From Burkholderia pyrrocinia (GTDB taxonomy: Bacteria > Pseudomonadota > Gammaproteobacteria > Burkholderiales > Burkholderiaceae): a stretch of DNA of 64,000 nucleotides. Each line of letters starts with the position of its first letter. Position 1 is the first letter of the stretch. The stretch lies in NCBI RefSeq assembly GCF_018417535.1, contig NZ_CP070977.1:2170001-2234000 (forward strand), in the 5' to 3' direction. The position numbers and the translations under genes are program-made. Below are positions 27,011-35,969 of the stretch, in pieces. A model generated the notes under the pieces. It was not told the origin of the DNA and did no database searches. It saw only the letters and a list, made by a program, of their open reading frames with translations.

Positions 27011-28255
27011 TCAGCCGAAGCGCGCAGGCCGGTACGGATGGGGATCGATATAGGTCGGCGCACCCGTCATCATTTCGGCGAGCAGGCGACCGGTCGCAGG
27101 GCCGAGCGTGAGCCCGTGGTGGCAATGGCCGAACGCGAACCACAGATGGCGATGGCGCGGCGCGGGCCCGATCACCGGACGCATGTCCGGCGTGCACGGC
27201 CGCATCCCGAGCCACGGCTCGGGATCGAGCCGTTCGCCGATGCCGAACGCGTCGCGCGCAAGCGGCTCGGCGCGCGCGAGCTGCACGCCGGTCGGCGGCG
27301 CGCCGCGCAGCGCGATCTCGACACCGGTCGTGAGCCGCAGGCGGCCGCCTTCCATCGGCGCGACGACGAAACCTTCCTCGGTATCGCACACCGGCACGTT
27401 CAGCGGCGTGCGCGTCGGCCGGTAGTGCATGTGGTAGCCGCGCTTCGCGCGCAGCGGAATCCGGTAGCCGAGCGGCGCGAACACGTGATCGGACCACGGC
27501 CCGAGCGCGACCACGGCCGAGCGTGCAGAGATCGGCCCATGCTCGGTACCGACCCGCCAGCCGCCATCCACCTGAACGAGCGTCTTCGCGTCGCCGAGCA
27601 CGAATGTGCCGCCGTCGCGTTCGAACAGCCGCGCATAGGCCTTGGTCAGCCCGCCAGGGCTCGACACGGTCTTCGGATCCTGCCAGTGGAATGCGCCGCA
27701 GAACGCGTCGCCGACCCCGGGCTCGCGTTCGCGCAGCGCACGCGCGTCGAGCACGGTCATCCGCAGCCCGTGCGCGTCGGCCACGCGCTGCTGCGCGTGC
27801 GTTTCCGCGTCGAACAGCGCGGGCGAACGGAATGCCTCGATCCACCCGCCGTCGTGCACGAGCGGCTGCGCGTCCGTGCGCGCGAGCAGTGCGTCGTGCT
27901 CGACGACGCTTGCCGCGACGAGCGGCAGCAGGTCGCGCGCGGCGGCCGCGAGCCGCTGCGGCGACGATTCGCGCCAGAAGCGTGCGAGCCAGCCCGCATA
28001 CGCCGGCAGCGCGCGGTAGTCCCAATAGAGATCGACCGAGCGGTTGCGCGCATAGCGCAACAGCGTGCCGAGCCGGCGCGGAAACGCGTACGGCACGACC
28101 GACGAGCGCTCGATCAGCCCGGCATTGCCGTGGCTCGTTTCCTCGCCGGGCGCGCGCCGGTCGACGAGCGCGACGCGCAGCCCGCGATCCTGCAGATGCA
28201 GCGCCGACGACACGCCGACGATGCCGGCCCCCAGAACGATGACGTCGAAATCCAT
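27011..28255 (-). CDS. FAD-dependent D-amino acid dehydrogenase (DadA/DauA-like)
   Basis: A 414-residue DAO-superfamily flavoprotein. FAD-binding Rossmann motif VLGAGIVGVSSALHL is at residues 6-20. The GEETSHGNAGLI segment (about 37-48) and the late substrate/FAD segment PEPWLGMRPCTPDMRPVIGP resemble D-amino acid dehydrogenases. These oxidise D-amino acids to 2-oxo acids and ammonia and feed electrons to the quinone pool. The ATG at 28255 is preceded by GGGGAAG. It is 67 bp after the amino-acid binding protein on the same strand. With the OCD-family dehydrogenase and YheO-like regulator across the divergent promoter, it recalls the dauBAR (D-arginine) set of Pseudomonas. Confidence 0.82.
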   Translation of the reverse strand: MDFDVIVLGAGIVGVSSALHLQDRGLRVALVDRRAPGEETSHGNAGLIERSSVVPYAFPRRLGTLLRYARNRSVDLYWDYRALPAYAGWLARFWRESSPQRLAAAARDLLPLVAASVVEHDALLARTDAQPLVHDGGWIEAFRSPALFDAETHAQQRVADAHGLRMTVLDARALREREPGVGDAFCGAFHWQDPKTVSSPGGLTKAYARLFERDGGTFVLGDAKTLVQVDGGWRVGTEHGPISARSAVVALGPWSDHVFAPLGYRIPLRAKRGYHMHYRPTRTPLNVPVCDTEEGFVVAPMEGGRLRLTTGVEIALRGAPPTGVQLARAEPLARDAFGIGERLDPEPWLGMRPCTPDMRPVIGPAPRHRHLWFAFGHCHHGLTLGPATGRLLAEMMTGAPTYIDPHPYRPARFG

Positions 28256-28322
28256 GCTTCCCCGCCCAGCGTCGAGATTCGATGCGACGCGCGCCGGCAC
28301 CGTGGCCGGCGCGCGGCCGTGC

Positions 28323-29102
28323 TTACTTCGCGACGATGTCGCGCTTGAAGTACTTCTGCGACAGCGCGCCCAGCGTGCCGTCCTTCTTCAGCGCGTCGAG
28401 CGCGCCGACGATCTTCGCCTGCAGCGCCTTGTCGCCCTTGCGCATCCCGAAGCCCGTGCCCTCGCCGAGCGTCGCCGGATCCTTCAGCGGCTCGCCGACG
28501 ATCTGGTAGTCGCGGCCGGCCGGCTTGTCGAGGAAACCGTCCTGCGCGGTCTGCGCTTCCTGCACCGCCGCGTCGAGACGCCCGGCGACGAGATCGCCGT
28601 AGATCTGGTCCTGGTCCTGATATGACACGACGGCCACGCCCGCATTGGCCCAGTGCGCCTTCAGGAAATCCTCCTGCGACGAGCCCTGCAGCACGCCGAC
28701 GTGCTTGCCGCGCAGGCTCGCGACGTCCGGCCGCAGCGGCGAGCCACGCCTGGCGACCATCACGATCGGCACCACGTAGATCGCCGGCGTGAAATCGATG
28801 CTCTGCTTGCGCTTCGCGGTGATGTTCATCGCCGAGTTGATCGCGTCGAACTTGCGCGCCTGCAGCGCCGGGATCAGGCCGTCGAACGCATTCTCGACCC
28901 ACACGCATTTCATGTTCAGCTTCGCGCACACCGCGTTGCCGATATCGACGTCGAAACCCTGCAACTGGCCGGCCGGCGTCTTGCTCTCGAACGGCGGATA
29001 GGCGGCTTCGATCCCGAAGCGCAACGTGGTCTGTTCCGCGTGGGCCGTGACGGCCGCGCACGCAAGCGCCGCGACGGCGCAGAGGGAAAGCTTCCAGTTC
29101 AT
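28323..29102 (-). CDS. Polar amino acid ABC transporter, periplasmic binding protein
   Basis: A 259-residue cluster 3 binding protein with a signal peptide (residues 1-22, ending VTAHA). LRFGIEAAYPPFESKTPAGQLQGFDVDIG near the start of the mature chain and the FDGLIPALQARKFDAI segment are typical of basic amino-acid (Lys/Arg/Orn or His) binding proteins. No permease or ATPase gene is nearby, so it must use a shared or distant transporter. It is the first gene of the minus-strand unit with the D-amino acid dehydrogenase, transcribed from the operator-bearing spacer. Confidence 0.88.
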   Translation of the reverse strand: MNWKLSLCAVAALACAAVTAHAEQTTLRFGIEAAYPPFESKTPAGQLQGFDVDIGNAVCAKLNMKCVWVENAFDGLIPALQARKFDAINSAMNITAKRKQSIDFTPAIYVVPIVMVARRGSPLRPDVASLRGKHVGVLQGSSQEDFLKAHWANAGVAVVSYQDQDQIYGDLVAGRLDAAVQEAQTAQDGFLDKPAGRDYQIVGEPLKDPATLGEGTGFGMRKGDKALQAKIVGALDALKKDGTLGALSQKYFKRDIVAK

Positions 29103-29229
29103 GACGGTCCTTCTGTTCTGGATTGAGGCGATGAAGATCGGTCGCGCGACACCCGCAACCGGGCGCCGGATCGGCATTCGATGCAGGCGGCGGCCGGATG
29201 GCGACGTACCGTGTCCTGCACGCGAAATA

Positions 29230-29253
29230 TAGACTTAAAGTCTATATTAGACT
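29230..29253. promoter_or_regulatory. Operator-like palindromes, copy 1 (SBP side)
   Basis: ATAGACTT-A-AAGTCTAT (29230-29246) is a perfect inverted repeat. It overlaps GTCTATATTAGAC (29241-29253), itself an imperfect palindrome GTCTA-TAT-TAGAC. The second sequence recurs exactly at 29395. It lies 128 bp upstream of the binding-protein start in an AT-rich stretch, a good place for repression of the minus-strand unit. Confidence 0.65.
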
Positions 29254-29394
29254 ATAGGGAATACGAGAATCGTGTGCCGTCACGTCGCGCCGAAATTTCG
29301 TCGATCGTCAAAAACACCGTTGATTTCCCGGTGTTTTTCATGAAGACGGCAACGACACAAAGTCTCGAAAAGAAAAATTCTCCGGATTTCATTT

Positions 29395-29407
29395 GTCTAT
29401 ATTAGAC
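29395..29407. promoter_or_regulatory. Operator-like palindrome, copy 2 (OCD side)
   Basis: An exact second copy of GTCTATATTAGAC, 76 bp upstream of the OCD-family gene. The two copies flank the 29103-29482 divergent spacer (about 380 bp, AT-rich, no gene). They are plausible sites for the YheO/DauR-like regulator encoded two genes downstream. Confidence 0.65.
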
Positions 29408-29482
29408 TTTTTGTCCATCACGAACACCGCCGGGCACCGTCTTTCGAGACTTTCCTGTCCGGCCCCGACCGGAGATGTCCCC

Positions 29483-30457
29483 ATGACGCAAACCGTCCCG
29501 ACCCTGCCGCTGACTGTCGACGAAGCCGCGGTGCGCGCGGCCCTGCCGTCGCTCGACGTGCTCGGCACGCTGCGCCGCATGTTCGCGTCGCTCGCCTCGG
29601 CGCGCGCGGTGCAGCCGCCGCAGACCCTCACGCTGTTTCCCGACCAGGCCGGCGACTTCATCACGTATCTCGGCGCGCTCGCCGACGAGCAGGTGTTCGG
29701 CGCGAAGCTGTCCCCGTACGTCGTGACGGGCGCCGGACCCGACGGGAGGCCGATCGTCACCGCGTGGACCGCGCTGATGTCGATGCGCACCGGCCAGCCG
29801 CTGATGTGGTGCGACGCGGGGCTGCTGACCGTCGAACGCACGGCCGGCACGACCGCGCTCGCGGTCGACTGCCTCGCGCCGCGCGACGCGCGCCATCTGG
29901 CGATCGTCGGCGCGGGCGCGGTCGGCCTCGCGCACCTGCGGCACACCGCGGCATTGCGCGACTGGGAGACGATCCGCGTGTACTCGCCCGCGCTTGCCGG
30001 CGACGCGGCGCTGCAGGCGACGCTCGCCGAACTCGACCCGCGTGCACGCGCGGCTGCGAGTATCGAAGCCTGCGTGCGCGACGCGGACGTCGTGATGCTG
30101 TGCACGTCGTCGGGCACGCCCGTGCTCGGCGACGGGATGCTCACGCGCCCCGCGCTCGTCACGTCGATCAGCACGAACGTCGCGCGTGCGCACGAGATCC
30201 CGCCCGCCTGGCTGCCCGACATGGACGTGTACTGCGACTACCGGCACACGACGCCCGCGAGCGCCGGCGAGATGCAGATCGCGGCGGCCGACCACGGCTG
30301 GGAAGCCGCGCGGATCGTCGGCGACTTGCCCGCGCTCGTCGCCGGCACCTGCGCGGCGCCGTCGCGCACGCGTCACGCGTTGTTCCGCTCGATCGGCCTC
30401 GGGCTCGAGGACATCGCGATCGCGCACGCGCTGTACACGCACCTGACGCGCGCATGA
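29483..30457 (+). CDS. Ornithine cyclodeaminase/mu-crystallin family dehydrogenase (DauB-like)
   Basis: A 324-residue NAD(P)-dependent protein. The dinucleotide motif AIVGAGAVGLAHLRH is near residues 141-155, and family residues include FGAKLSP early and DYRHTTPASAGE late. Members include ornithine cyclodeaminase, delta1-pyrroline-2-carboxylate reductase and DauB, which reductively aminates 2-ketoarginine to L-arginine. With the D-amino acid dehydrogenase it could convert a D-amino acid to its L-form by a two-step route. The ATG at 29483 follows GGAGATG. Specificity cannot be fixed from sequence. Confidence 0.8.
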   Translation: MTQTVPTLPLTVDEAAVRAALPSLDVLGTLRRMFASLASARAVQPPQTLTLFPDQAGDFITYLGALADEQVFGAKLSPYVVTGAGPDGRPIVTAWTALMSMRTGQPLMWCDAGLLTVERTAGTTALAVDCLAPRDARHLAIVGAGAVGLAHLRHTAALRDWETIRVYSPALAGDAALQATLAELDPRARAAASIEACVRDADVVMLCTSSGTPVLGDGMLTRPALVTSISTNVARAHEIPPAWLPDMDVYCDYRHTTPASAGEMQIAAADHGWEAARIVGDLPALVAGTCAAPSRTRHALFRSIGLGLEDIAIAHALYTHLTRA

Positions 30458-30588
30458 GCGGCACGCGAGCGCGGGGCCGATACAATGGCGCAACCGCCGC
30501 GGCGGCCGCGCGCGAGCGCACGGGCATGCCGGCCACCGATGCGCCGGCACGCCGGCCCGATGCGCCGCCCGGCCTCCGCCCACCCGAG

Positions 30589-31248
30589 ATGGCGACACCG
30601 ATGCGCAAGAAGAAATCCCCCGTCAAAGACCTGCTGCTCACCCGCTATGCGCCGATCGCCGACGGTATCGCCGCACTGTTCTTCCCGTACGCGGAAGTCG
30701 TGATCCACGACCTGCACGACCAGACCGTGCTGTATCTCGCGAACAACCTGTCCAAGCGCGAGGTCGGCGACGATTCCGCGCTCGAGGAAATCGATCATTC
30801 CGCGCGCGAGCGCGTGATCGGCCCGTACGAGAAGCTGAACTGGGACGGACGACGGATGCGCTGCGTCAGCAACGTGCTGTTCGACGACGAAGGCCGCCCG
30901 GCCGGGATGATGTGCATCAACTTCAATATCGCGGTGTTCGACGAGGTACGCGCGACGCTCGACCTGTTCATCAAGGGCGCGGGCGTCGTCGCGCAGCCGG
31001 ACGAGCTGTTCCGCGACGACTGGCAGGAGCGCATCAACACGTTCCTGCATGGCTGGCTGCGCGAGCGGCAGGTCGGGCTCAACGGGCTCACCCGCGAGCA
31101 CCGGCGCGAGCTCGTCGAGGCGCTTTACGCGGAAGGCGCGTTCCGCGGCAAGAGCGCGGCGAACTATGTCGCGAACGTGCTCGGGATGGGGCGCGCGACG
31201 GTCTACAAGCACCTCAAGCACCTGAAGGAAACGCAGGGCGACGTGTAA
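30589..31248 (+). CDS. YheO/DauR-like transcriptional regulator (PAS-like + HTH)
   Basis: A 219-residue protein. The YheO-like PAS-type domain (about residues 15-125, with IHDLHDQTVLYLANN and GMMCINFNIAVF) is followed by a C-terminal helix-turn-helix (AEGAFRGKSAANYVANVLGMGRATVYKHLKHLK). DauR of Pseudomonas aeruginosa, of this family, represses dauBAR in response to D-arginine. The start is uncertain: ATG 30454 overlaps the OCD stop as ATGA and would add 45 residues, while ATG 30601 would remove four. The core is identical in all cases. It is the last gene of the plus-strand unit. Confidence 0.82.
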   Translation: MATPMRKKKSPVKDLLLTRYAPIADGIAALFFPYAEVVIHDLHDQTVLYLANNLSKREVGDDSALEEIDHSARERVIGPYEKLNWDGRRMRCVSNVLFDDEGRPAGMMCINFNIAVFDEVRATLDLFIKGAGVVAQPDELFRDDWQERINTFLHGWLRERQVGLNGLTREHRRELVEALYAEGAFRGKSAANYVANVLGMGRATVYKHLKHLKETQGDV

Positions 31249-31457
31249 GCGGCAAGCGGCGTGCCCCCGCGGGCCGGTTCGCCGAGCCCCTCCGCCGCGC
31301 CCGACATCGGCAATCGCTATCGGTCCGTGCCTTCCGTGTCTATGCTTCGTGAGACGTCGGGCGCGGGCCCGTTCCACATGGGCCCGGCCAAGACCAAGCG
31401 TCGAAGCAGAAAATGATATAGTCACGGTTACACTTTTTTTGCCGCCCCGGACCGCCC

Positions 31458-32189
31458 ATGACGACCGCTCACGCCCCGACTACCCGCCCGACCCTGACCG
31501 TCGAAATCTGGTCCGACCTGATCTGCCCGTGGTGCTGGATCGGCAAGCGCCGCTTCGACGAGGCGCTCGCCGCGTTCGCGCACGCCGACCGCGTCGACGT
31601 CGCGCTGCGCGCGTACCGGCTGATGCCCGGCCAGCCCGTCGAGCCGGTCGAGGCGATGCTCGCGGGCAAATACCGGATGTCGCCCGCGCAGGTCGACCAG
31701 ATGCTGCGCCAGGTGACCGACGCGGCCGCAAGCGTCGGGCTGCGCTACGACCTGCCCGGCACGCTCGTCGGCGACACGCTCGACGGCCACCGGCTCGTGA
31801 AGCTCGCGGAATCGACCGGCCGCGCGCATGCACTGACCGAGCGGCTGTACCGCGCGTATTTCTGCGAGCACGGCTCGCTGTTCGATCATGCGGAACTGAC
31901 CGAATTCGCGGTTGAAGCGGGGCTCGAGCGCTCGGCCGTCGACGACGTGCTGCGCAGCAACGCGTACCGCGCCGAAGTCGAGGCCGACATCGCACGCGCC
32001 GCGCAGATCGGCGGGCGCGGCGTGCCGCTGTTCGTGTTCGGCGGCCGTTACGCAGTGTCGGGCGCGCAGCCGGCCGACGCGTTTGCGCAGGCGCTCGACC
32101 AGGCGTGGCGCGACGGCATCGTCGAACTCGCCGGCAGCGACGCGGCCGCGTGCGGCCCCGACGGTTGCGAATTGCCGGCGCGCCCGTAA
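31458..32189 (+). CDS. DsbA-family (FrnE-like) thiol oxidoreductase
   Basis: A 243-residue cytoplasmic thioredoxin-fold protein. The CxxC motif CPWC is at residues 23-26 in IWSDLICPWCWIGKRRF, followed by an inserted helical domain and a cis-Pro region (GGRGVPLFVFGGRY). FrnE-type members act in polyketide biosynthesis or oxidative-stress defence as disulfide isomerases. There is no signal peptide. It stands alone, 209 bp after the regulator and 136 bp before the efflux pump gene. Confidence 0.85.
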   Translation: MTTAHAPTTRPTLTVEIWSDLICPWCWIGKRRFDEALAAFAHADRVDVALRAYRLMPGQPVEPVEAMLAGKYRMSPAQVDQMLRQVTDAAASVGLRYDLPGTLVGDTLDGHRLVKLAESTGRAHALTERLYRAYFCEHGSLFDHAELTEFAVEAGLERSAVDDVLRSNAYRAEVEADIARAAQIGGRGVPLFVFGGRYAVSGAQPADAFAQALDQAWRDGIVELAGSDAAACGPDGCELPARP

Positions 32190-32325
32190 CACGCACAACG
32201 CCCATCCCGCACGTCCCGTCCGGACACGCCACTACGCGTCGCTCCTGCCACAAACCGGCAGGAAGCCCGCGCCGATGACGTCTACAATGCATCCTTTCAA
32301 ATAACTATCAGAAGGCTGCAGGCCC

Positions 32326-33765
32326 ATGACCCACGGGATTCACGGCGAGAAGCGCTGGTACGCGCTGATCGTGCTCTGCCTCGGCGTGCTGATGATCGTG
32401 CTCGACAGCACGATCGTGAACGTCGCGCTGCCGTCGATCAGCACCGACCTCCATTTCACCGAGACGGCCCTCGTGTGGGTCGTCAACGCGTACCTGCTGA
32501 CGTTCGGCGGCTGCCTGCTGCTCGGCGGCCGGCTCGGCGACCTGTACGGCCAGCGCCGCATGTTCCTCGCGGGCCTCGTCGTGTTCACGCTCGCGTCGCT
32601 CGCGTGCGGCCTCGCGCAATCGCAGACGATGCTGATCGCCGCGCGCGCGGTGCAGGGGCTCGGCGGCGCGGTCGTGTCGGCCGTCTCGCTGTCGCTGATC
32701 ATGAACCTGTTCACCGAGCCCGGCGAACGCGCGCGTGCGATGGGCGTCTACGGCTTCGTCTGCGCGGGCGGCGGCAGCATCGGCGTGCTCCTCGGCGGGC
32801 TGCTGACGAGTTCGCTGTCGTGGCACTGGATCTTCCTCGTCAACCTGCCGATCGGCATCGCGGTCTATGCAATGTGCGTCGCGCTGCTGCCGCGCATGCG
32901 CGCGCCGGCCGGCGCCGCGCGGCTCGACGTCGCGGGCGCGATCACGGTGACCGCGTCGCTGATGCTGGCCGTCTACGGGATCGTCGGCGGCAACGAGGCC
33001 GGCTGGCTGTCGACGCAGACCGTCGCGCTGATCGGCGCGGCCGTCGCGCTGCTCGCACTGTTCATCGCGATCGAGGCGCGCGCCGCGCATCCGCTGATGC
33101 CGCTCACGCTGTTCGCCGCGCGCAACGTCGCGCTCGCGAACGTGATCGGCGTGCTGTGGGCGGCCGCGATGTTCGCGTGGTTCTTCCTGTCCGCGCTGTA
33201 CATGCAGCGCGTGCTCGGCTACGGGCCGCTGCAGGTCGGCCTCGCGTTCCTGCCGGCGAACCTGATCATGGCCGCGTTCTCGCTCGGGTTGTCGGCACGC
33301 ATCGTGATGCGCTTCGGGATCCGCGGCCCGATCGCGGCCGGCCTGCTGATCGCGGCCTGCGGCCTCGCGCTGTTCTCGCGCGCACCGGTCGACGGCGGCT
33401 TCGTCTGGCACGTGCTGCCCGGCATGACGCTGCTCGGCATCGGCGCGGGCGTCGCGTTCAACCCGATGCTGCTCGCCGCGATGAGCGACGTCGATCCGGC
33501 CGATTCCGGGCTCGCGTCGGGGATCGTCAATACCGCCTTCATGATGGGCGGCGCGCTCGGCCTCGCCGTGCTCGCGAGCCTCGCGGCCGCCCGCACCGAC
33601 GCGCTCGCGGCCGCGCAGGCCGCGCCGCTCGATGCGCTGAACGGCGGCTACCACGCGGCCTTCGCGTTCGGCGCGGCGTTCGCCGCCGCGGCCGCCCTGA
33701 TCGGCCTCGCACTGCGGATCCGGCCGCAGAACGGCGTCGAAGGCGTCGGCTCCGCGCTGCACTGA
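32326..33765 (+). CDS. MFS drug efflux transporter, DHA2 (EmrB/QacA) family
   Basis: A 479-residue integral membrane protein with about 14 hydrophobic helices. Motif D1 (VLDSTIVNVALPSI) is at about residues 25-38, the antiporter motif C region (GVLLGGLLTSSLSWHWIFLVNLPIG) lies in helix 5, and motif A (GGRLGDLYGQRRM) sits in the 2-3 loop. Members export hydrophobic drugs, dyes or amphiphiles by proton antiport. No EmrA-type membrane fusion protein or outer-membrane partner is adjacent, so it probably pumps across the inner membrane only. It is followed by a strong terminator. Confidence 0.92.
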   Translation: MTHGIHGEKRWYALIVLCLGVLMIVLDSTIVNVALPSISTDLHFTETALVWVVNAYLLTFGGCLLLGGRLGDLYGQRRMFLAGLVVFTLASLACGLAQSQTMLIAARAVQGLGGAVVSAVSLSLIMNLFTEPGERARAMGVYGFVCAGGGSIGVLLGGLLTSSLSWHWIFLVNLPIGIAVYAMCVALLPRMRAPAGAARLDVAGAITVTASLMLAVYGIVGGNEAGWLSTQTVALIGAAVALLALFIAIEARAAHPLMPLTLFAARNVALANVIGVLWAAAMFAWFFLSALYMQRVLGYGPLQVGLAFLPANLIMAAFSLGLSARIVMRFGIRGPIAAGLLIAACGLALFSRAPVDGGFVWHVLPGMTLLGIGAGVAFNPMLLAAMSDVDPADSGLASGIVNTAFMMGGALGLAVLASLAAARTDALAAAQAAPLDALNGGYHAAFAFGAAFAAAAALIGLALRIRPQNGVEGVGSALH

Positions 33766-33802
33766 CCGTCGACAGACGGAGCCGGTCACCGGCATCGAAC
33801 CC

Positions 33803-33828
33803 GGGCGCGCATTGTCGCGCCCTTTTTT
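33803..33828 (+). terminator. Intrinsic terminator of the DHA2 gene
   Basis: Stem GGGCGCG/CGCGCCC around CATTGT, followed by six T residues (33823-33828). The remaining 230 bp to the next gene hold no ORF. Confidence 0.9.
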
Positions 33829-34058
33829 GCGCGTGCCGGCGCCGCGCGCGTTCGCGGTTCGTCGTACCTGTCATGCCGATGACCGGCATCGGCCCCGCCC
33901 GCGTTCAAACGCCCGTTTCACATCCGTCCGGCCGCCCGCCGCACGGGCGTTCCCGGCCGATTTTTAACGGAGTCGACCATCCACCCGCCACATTTGCGAC
34001 AATGGCGGACTTTTGACCCACGCGCCGCCGCCGAACGCCGCATAACCGCCTGCTTCCG

Positions 34059-34847
34059 ATGTCGCTTCCCCATATCGATCTGCTGTACTCCCTGTCCGGC
34101 CTGTTCGTCGGCATCCTCGTCGGCCTGACGGGCGTCGGCGGCGGTTCGCTGATGACGCCGATCCTCGTGCTGCTGTTCGGCGTCCACCCCGCGACGGCGG
34201 TCGGCACCGACCTGCTGTACGCGGCCGCGACCAAGGCGACCGGCACGCTGGTCCATGGCCTGAAGGGATCGATCGACTGGCGCATCACGGGCCGGCTCGC
34301 GGCGGGTAGCGTCCCGGCCGCGGCGCTCACGCTGTGGTGGCTGCACACGCACGGGATGAACACGCCGGGCACCGCGCGGATGATCCAGCTCGTGCTCGGC
34401 ATCGCGCTGCTGCTCACGTCGCTCGCGCTGATCTTTCGGCCGCAGCTCACCGCGTTCGCCGCGCGCAACCCGCTCGCGCCGAGCCCCGCGCGCACGCTGT
34501 GGTCGACCGTGCTGACGGGCGCCGTGCTCGGCGTGCTCGTGTCGATGACGTCGGTCGGCGCCGGTGCGATCGGCGTCACCGTGCTCCTGCTGCTGTATCC
34601 GGCGCTCGCGACGACCCGCATCGTCGGCTCGGACATCGCGCACGCGGTGCCGCTCACGCTCGTCGCGGGCATGGGCCACTGGCTGCTCGGCTCGGTCGAC
34701 TGGTCGATGCTGCTGTCGCTGCTGCTCGGCTCGCTGCCCGGCATCGTGCTCGGCAGCCTGCTGTCGGCGCGCGCGCCCGAGCGGCTGCTGCGCAACCTGC
34801 TCGCCGCGACGCTCGTCGCGGTCGGCGTGCGGCTCGTGCTCGCGTAA
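34059..34847 (+). CDS. TauE/SafE-family sulfite/anion exporter permease
   Basis: A 262-residue membrane protein with about eight helices in two repeats. Each half begins with the family signature GLTGVGGGSLMTPIL (about residues 20-35) and its counterpart SMTSVGAGAIGVTVLLLL (about 160-180). Members export sulfite, sulfoacetate or related organic sulfonates. There is no neighbouring sulfonate pathway. It stands between the DHA2 pump and the HEPN/MNT insertion. Confidence 0.88.
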   Translation: MSLPHIDLLYSLSGLFVGILVGLTGVGGGSLMTPILVLLFGVHPATAVGTDLLYAAATKATGTLVHGLKGSIDWRITGRLAAGSVPAAALTLWWLHTHGMNTPGTARMIQLVLGIALLLTSLALIFRPQLTAFAARNPLAPSPARTLWSTVLTGAVLGVLVSMTSVGAGAIGVTVLLLLYPALATTRIVGSDIAHAVPLTLVAGMGHWLLGSVDWSMLLSLLLGSLPGIVLGSLLSARAPERLLRNLLAATLVAVGVRLVLA

Positions 34848-34968
34848 GCGGCGCGGCGCGACGCCTCGCCGCGTCGGGCGTCGACACCATCGAGCCCCTA
34901 ACGAAAAACGCCGTCCCGGCTCGTGACCCAGCCTTCATTTCCTGTCTTGACGGACTTCCAGGCGAGCC

Positions 34969-35406
34969 TCACGGCGTACCGGTCAGCGTATGCGCAACGG
35001 GTAGGTACTTGGCCAGGATGCTCAGCATGGTGGCGGCCTCTGCCTTCGACACGGGGGAAACGGTGAGACGTACGACGTGCCGTTGCGACGCTCGTGGGCC
35101 TTCGTGATGAAGGCAAATTCCTGGGTATTCACGCCCAGCGAGGTCGACACACGCTGGATGGCCAGGTTACGGCCCGCATCTTTGGGTTCGCACCTCGTAG
35201 AACTCCAGGATGGCCTGGACCACCTGAAAATAGCCTTCGTAGGCCAAGGTAAATACCTGCAGATGTCGGGCGGGATCCAACTCTTCGGCGGTGGCCTTAT
35301 AGTCCGCGGCATTGCGTAGGAAGCCCGCGATTGCCCCGGGCGTCGGAGCAACCGCATCAAAGGCTTTCGTCTTGATGAGGTTTTCGTATTCAGTTGGGCG
35401 TGGCAT
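34969..35406 (-). pseudogene. HEPN-type partner gene, disrupted by two frameshifts
   Basis: The frame begins with ATG 35406 overlapping the nucleotidyltransferase stop (TGATG) and reads MPRPTEYENLIKTKAFD..., then FLRNAADYKATAEEL...LQVFTLAYEGYFQVVQAILEFYEVRT, resembling HEPN nucleotidyltransferase-binding proteins. The frame shifts near 35185, continues as KDAGRNLAIQRVSTSL...YVSPFP, and shifts again near 35057 into VSKAEAATMLSILAKYLPVAHTLTGTP, ending at 34969. Joined, it would make about 145 residues, a usual HEPN length. The expected HEPN RxxxxH motif was not confirmed. The partner gene upstream is intact. The disruptions could be real or sequencing errors. Confidence 0.6.
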
Positions 35407-35963
35407 CACAGTATCCTCAGCAAGGGGCCTTGGGCGATCTGTGCCATGACGGGGTCGGCGGCTACCAGCGCAGCCCATTCGGCAGGCTCGTACAACGAGA
35501 AGTTGACGGGGCGCAGCAGATTTTGCTCGGCCATGTGCAGGGCTTCAGATAGCTCGAGGAGAGGGACGTTCCCGATGACGATCAAGTCGATGTCGCTACG
35601 GCCACTGTCGGTACCCTTGGCCACCGAGCCAAACACGAACGCGGTGGAGATGTGCGCGGCAAACGGCAACAAGGCTTCCTTCAACGGCTCCGCAACGGCA
35701 AATGACTTGCGCGCGATGCTGACCAGTTCCGGATAGAGGATGAATTCCGTATTCGCGCGAATGCTTCGTTGTCGGCCTCGTCGAGCGTCTTCCTTGAGTA
35801 CGCCGACCTCGACCAGCCGGTCCACCTGCTTTTGAGCGCTGCCGCGCCCACTGTTTGCCAGACGCAGCAGTTCCTGGAGCGTAAAACTACGGTCAGGCTG
35901 CAGCAGCGTGGCACCAAGCACCCGTTGCATGCCCGGTGTGAAGAGAAAGTCAGCGAGACTCAC
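35406..35963 (-). CDS. HTH + minimal nucleotidyltransferase (MNT) protein
   Basis: A 185-residue protein. An N-terminal winged helix (residues 1-70: FTPGMQRVLGATLLQPDRSFTLQELLRLANSGRGSAQKQVDRL) precedes a minimal nucleotidyltransferase with FVFGSVAKG (110-118) and Asp124/Asp126 in GRSDIDL. MNT proteins paired with HEPN proteins form toxin-antitoxin modules in which the MNT modifies or neutralises the HEPN toxin. The GTG at 35963 is preferred: GAGG lies six bases before it and it gives the family start SLADFLFTP; an ATG at 35996 is alternative. Upstream there is a cluster of operator-like repeats. The locus is lower in GC than its neighbours, which suggests transfer. Confidence 0.72.
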   Translation of the reverse strand: MSLADFLFTPGMQRVLGATLLQPDRSFTLQELLRLANSGRGSAQKQVDRLVEVGVLKEDARRGRQRSIRANTEFILYPELVSIARKSFAVAEPLKEALLPFAAHISTAFVFGSVAKGTDSGRSDIDLIVIGNVPLLELSEALHMAEQNLLRPVNFSLYEPAEWAALVAADPVMAQIAQGPLLRIL

Positions 35964-35969
35964 GAAAAT

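Noticed and set aside
26811-27053. An 80-codon plus-strand frame starting in the AT-rich spacer
   Set aside because: Its second half is antisense to the D-amino acid dehydrogenase end and it has no recognised motif.
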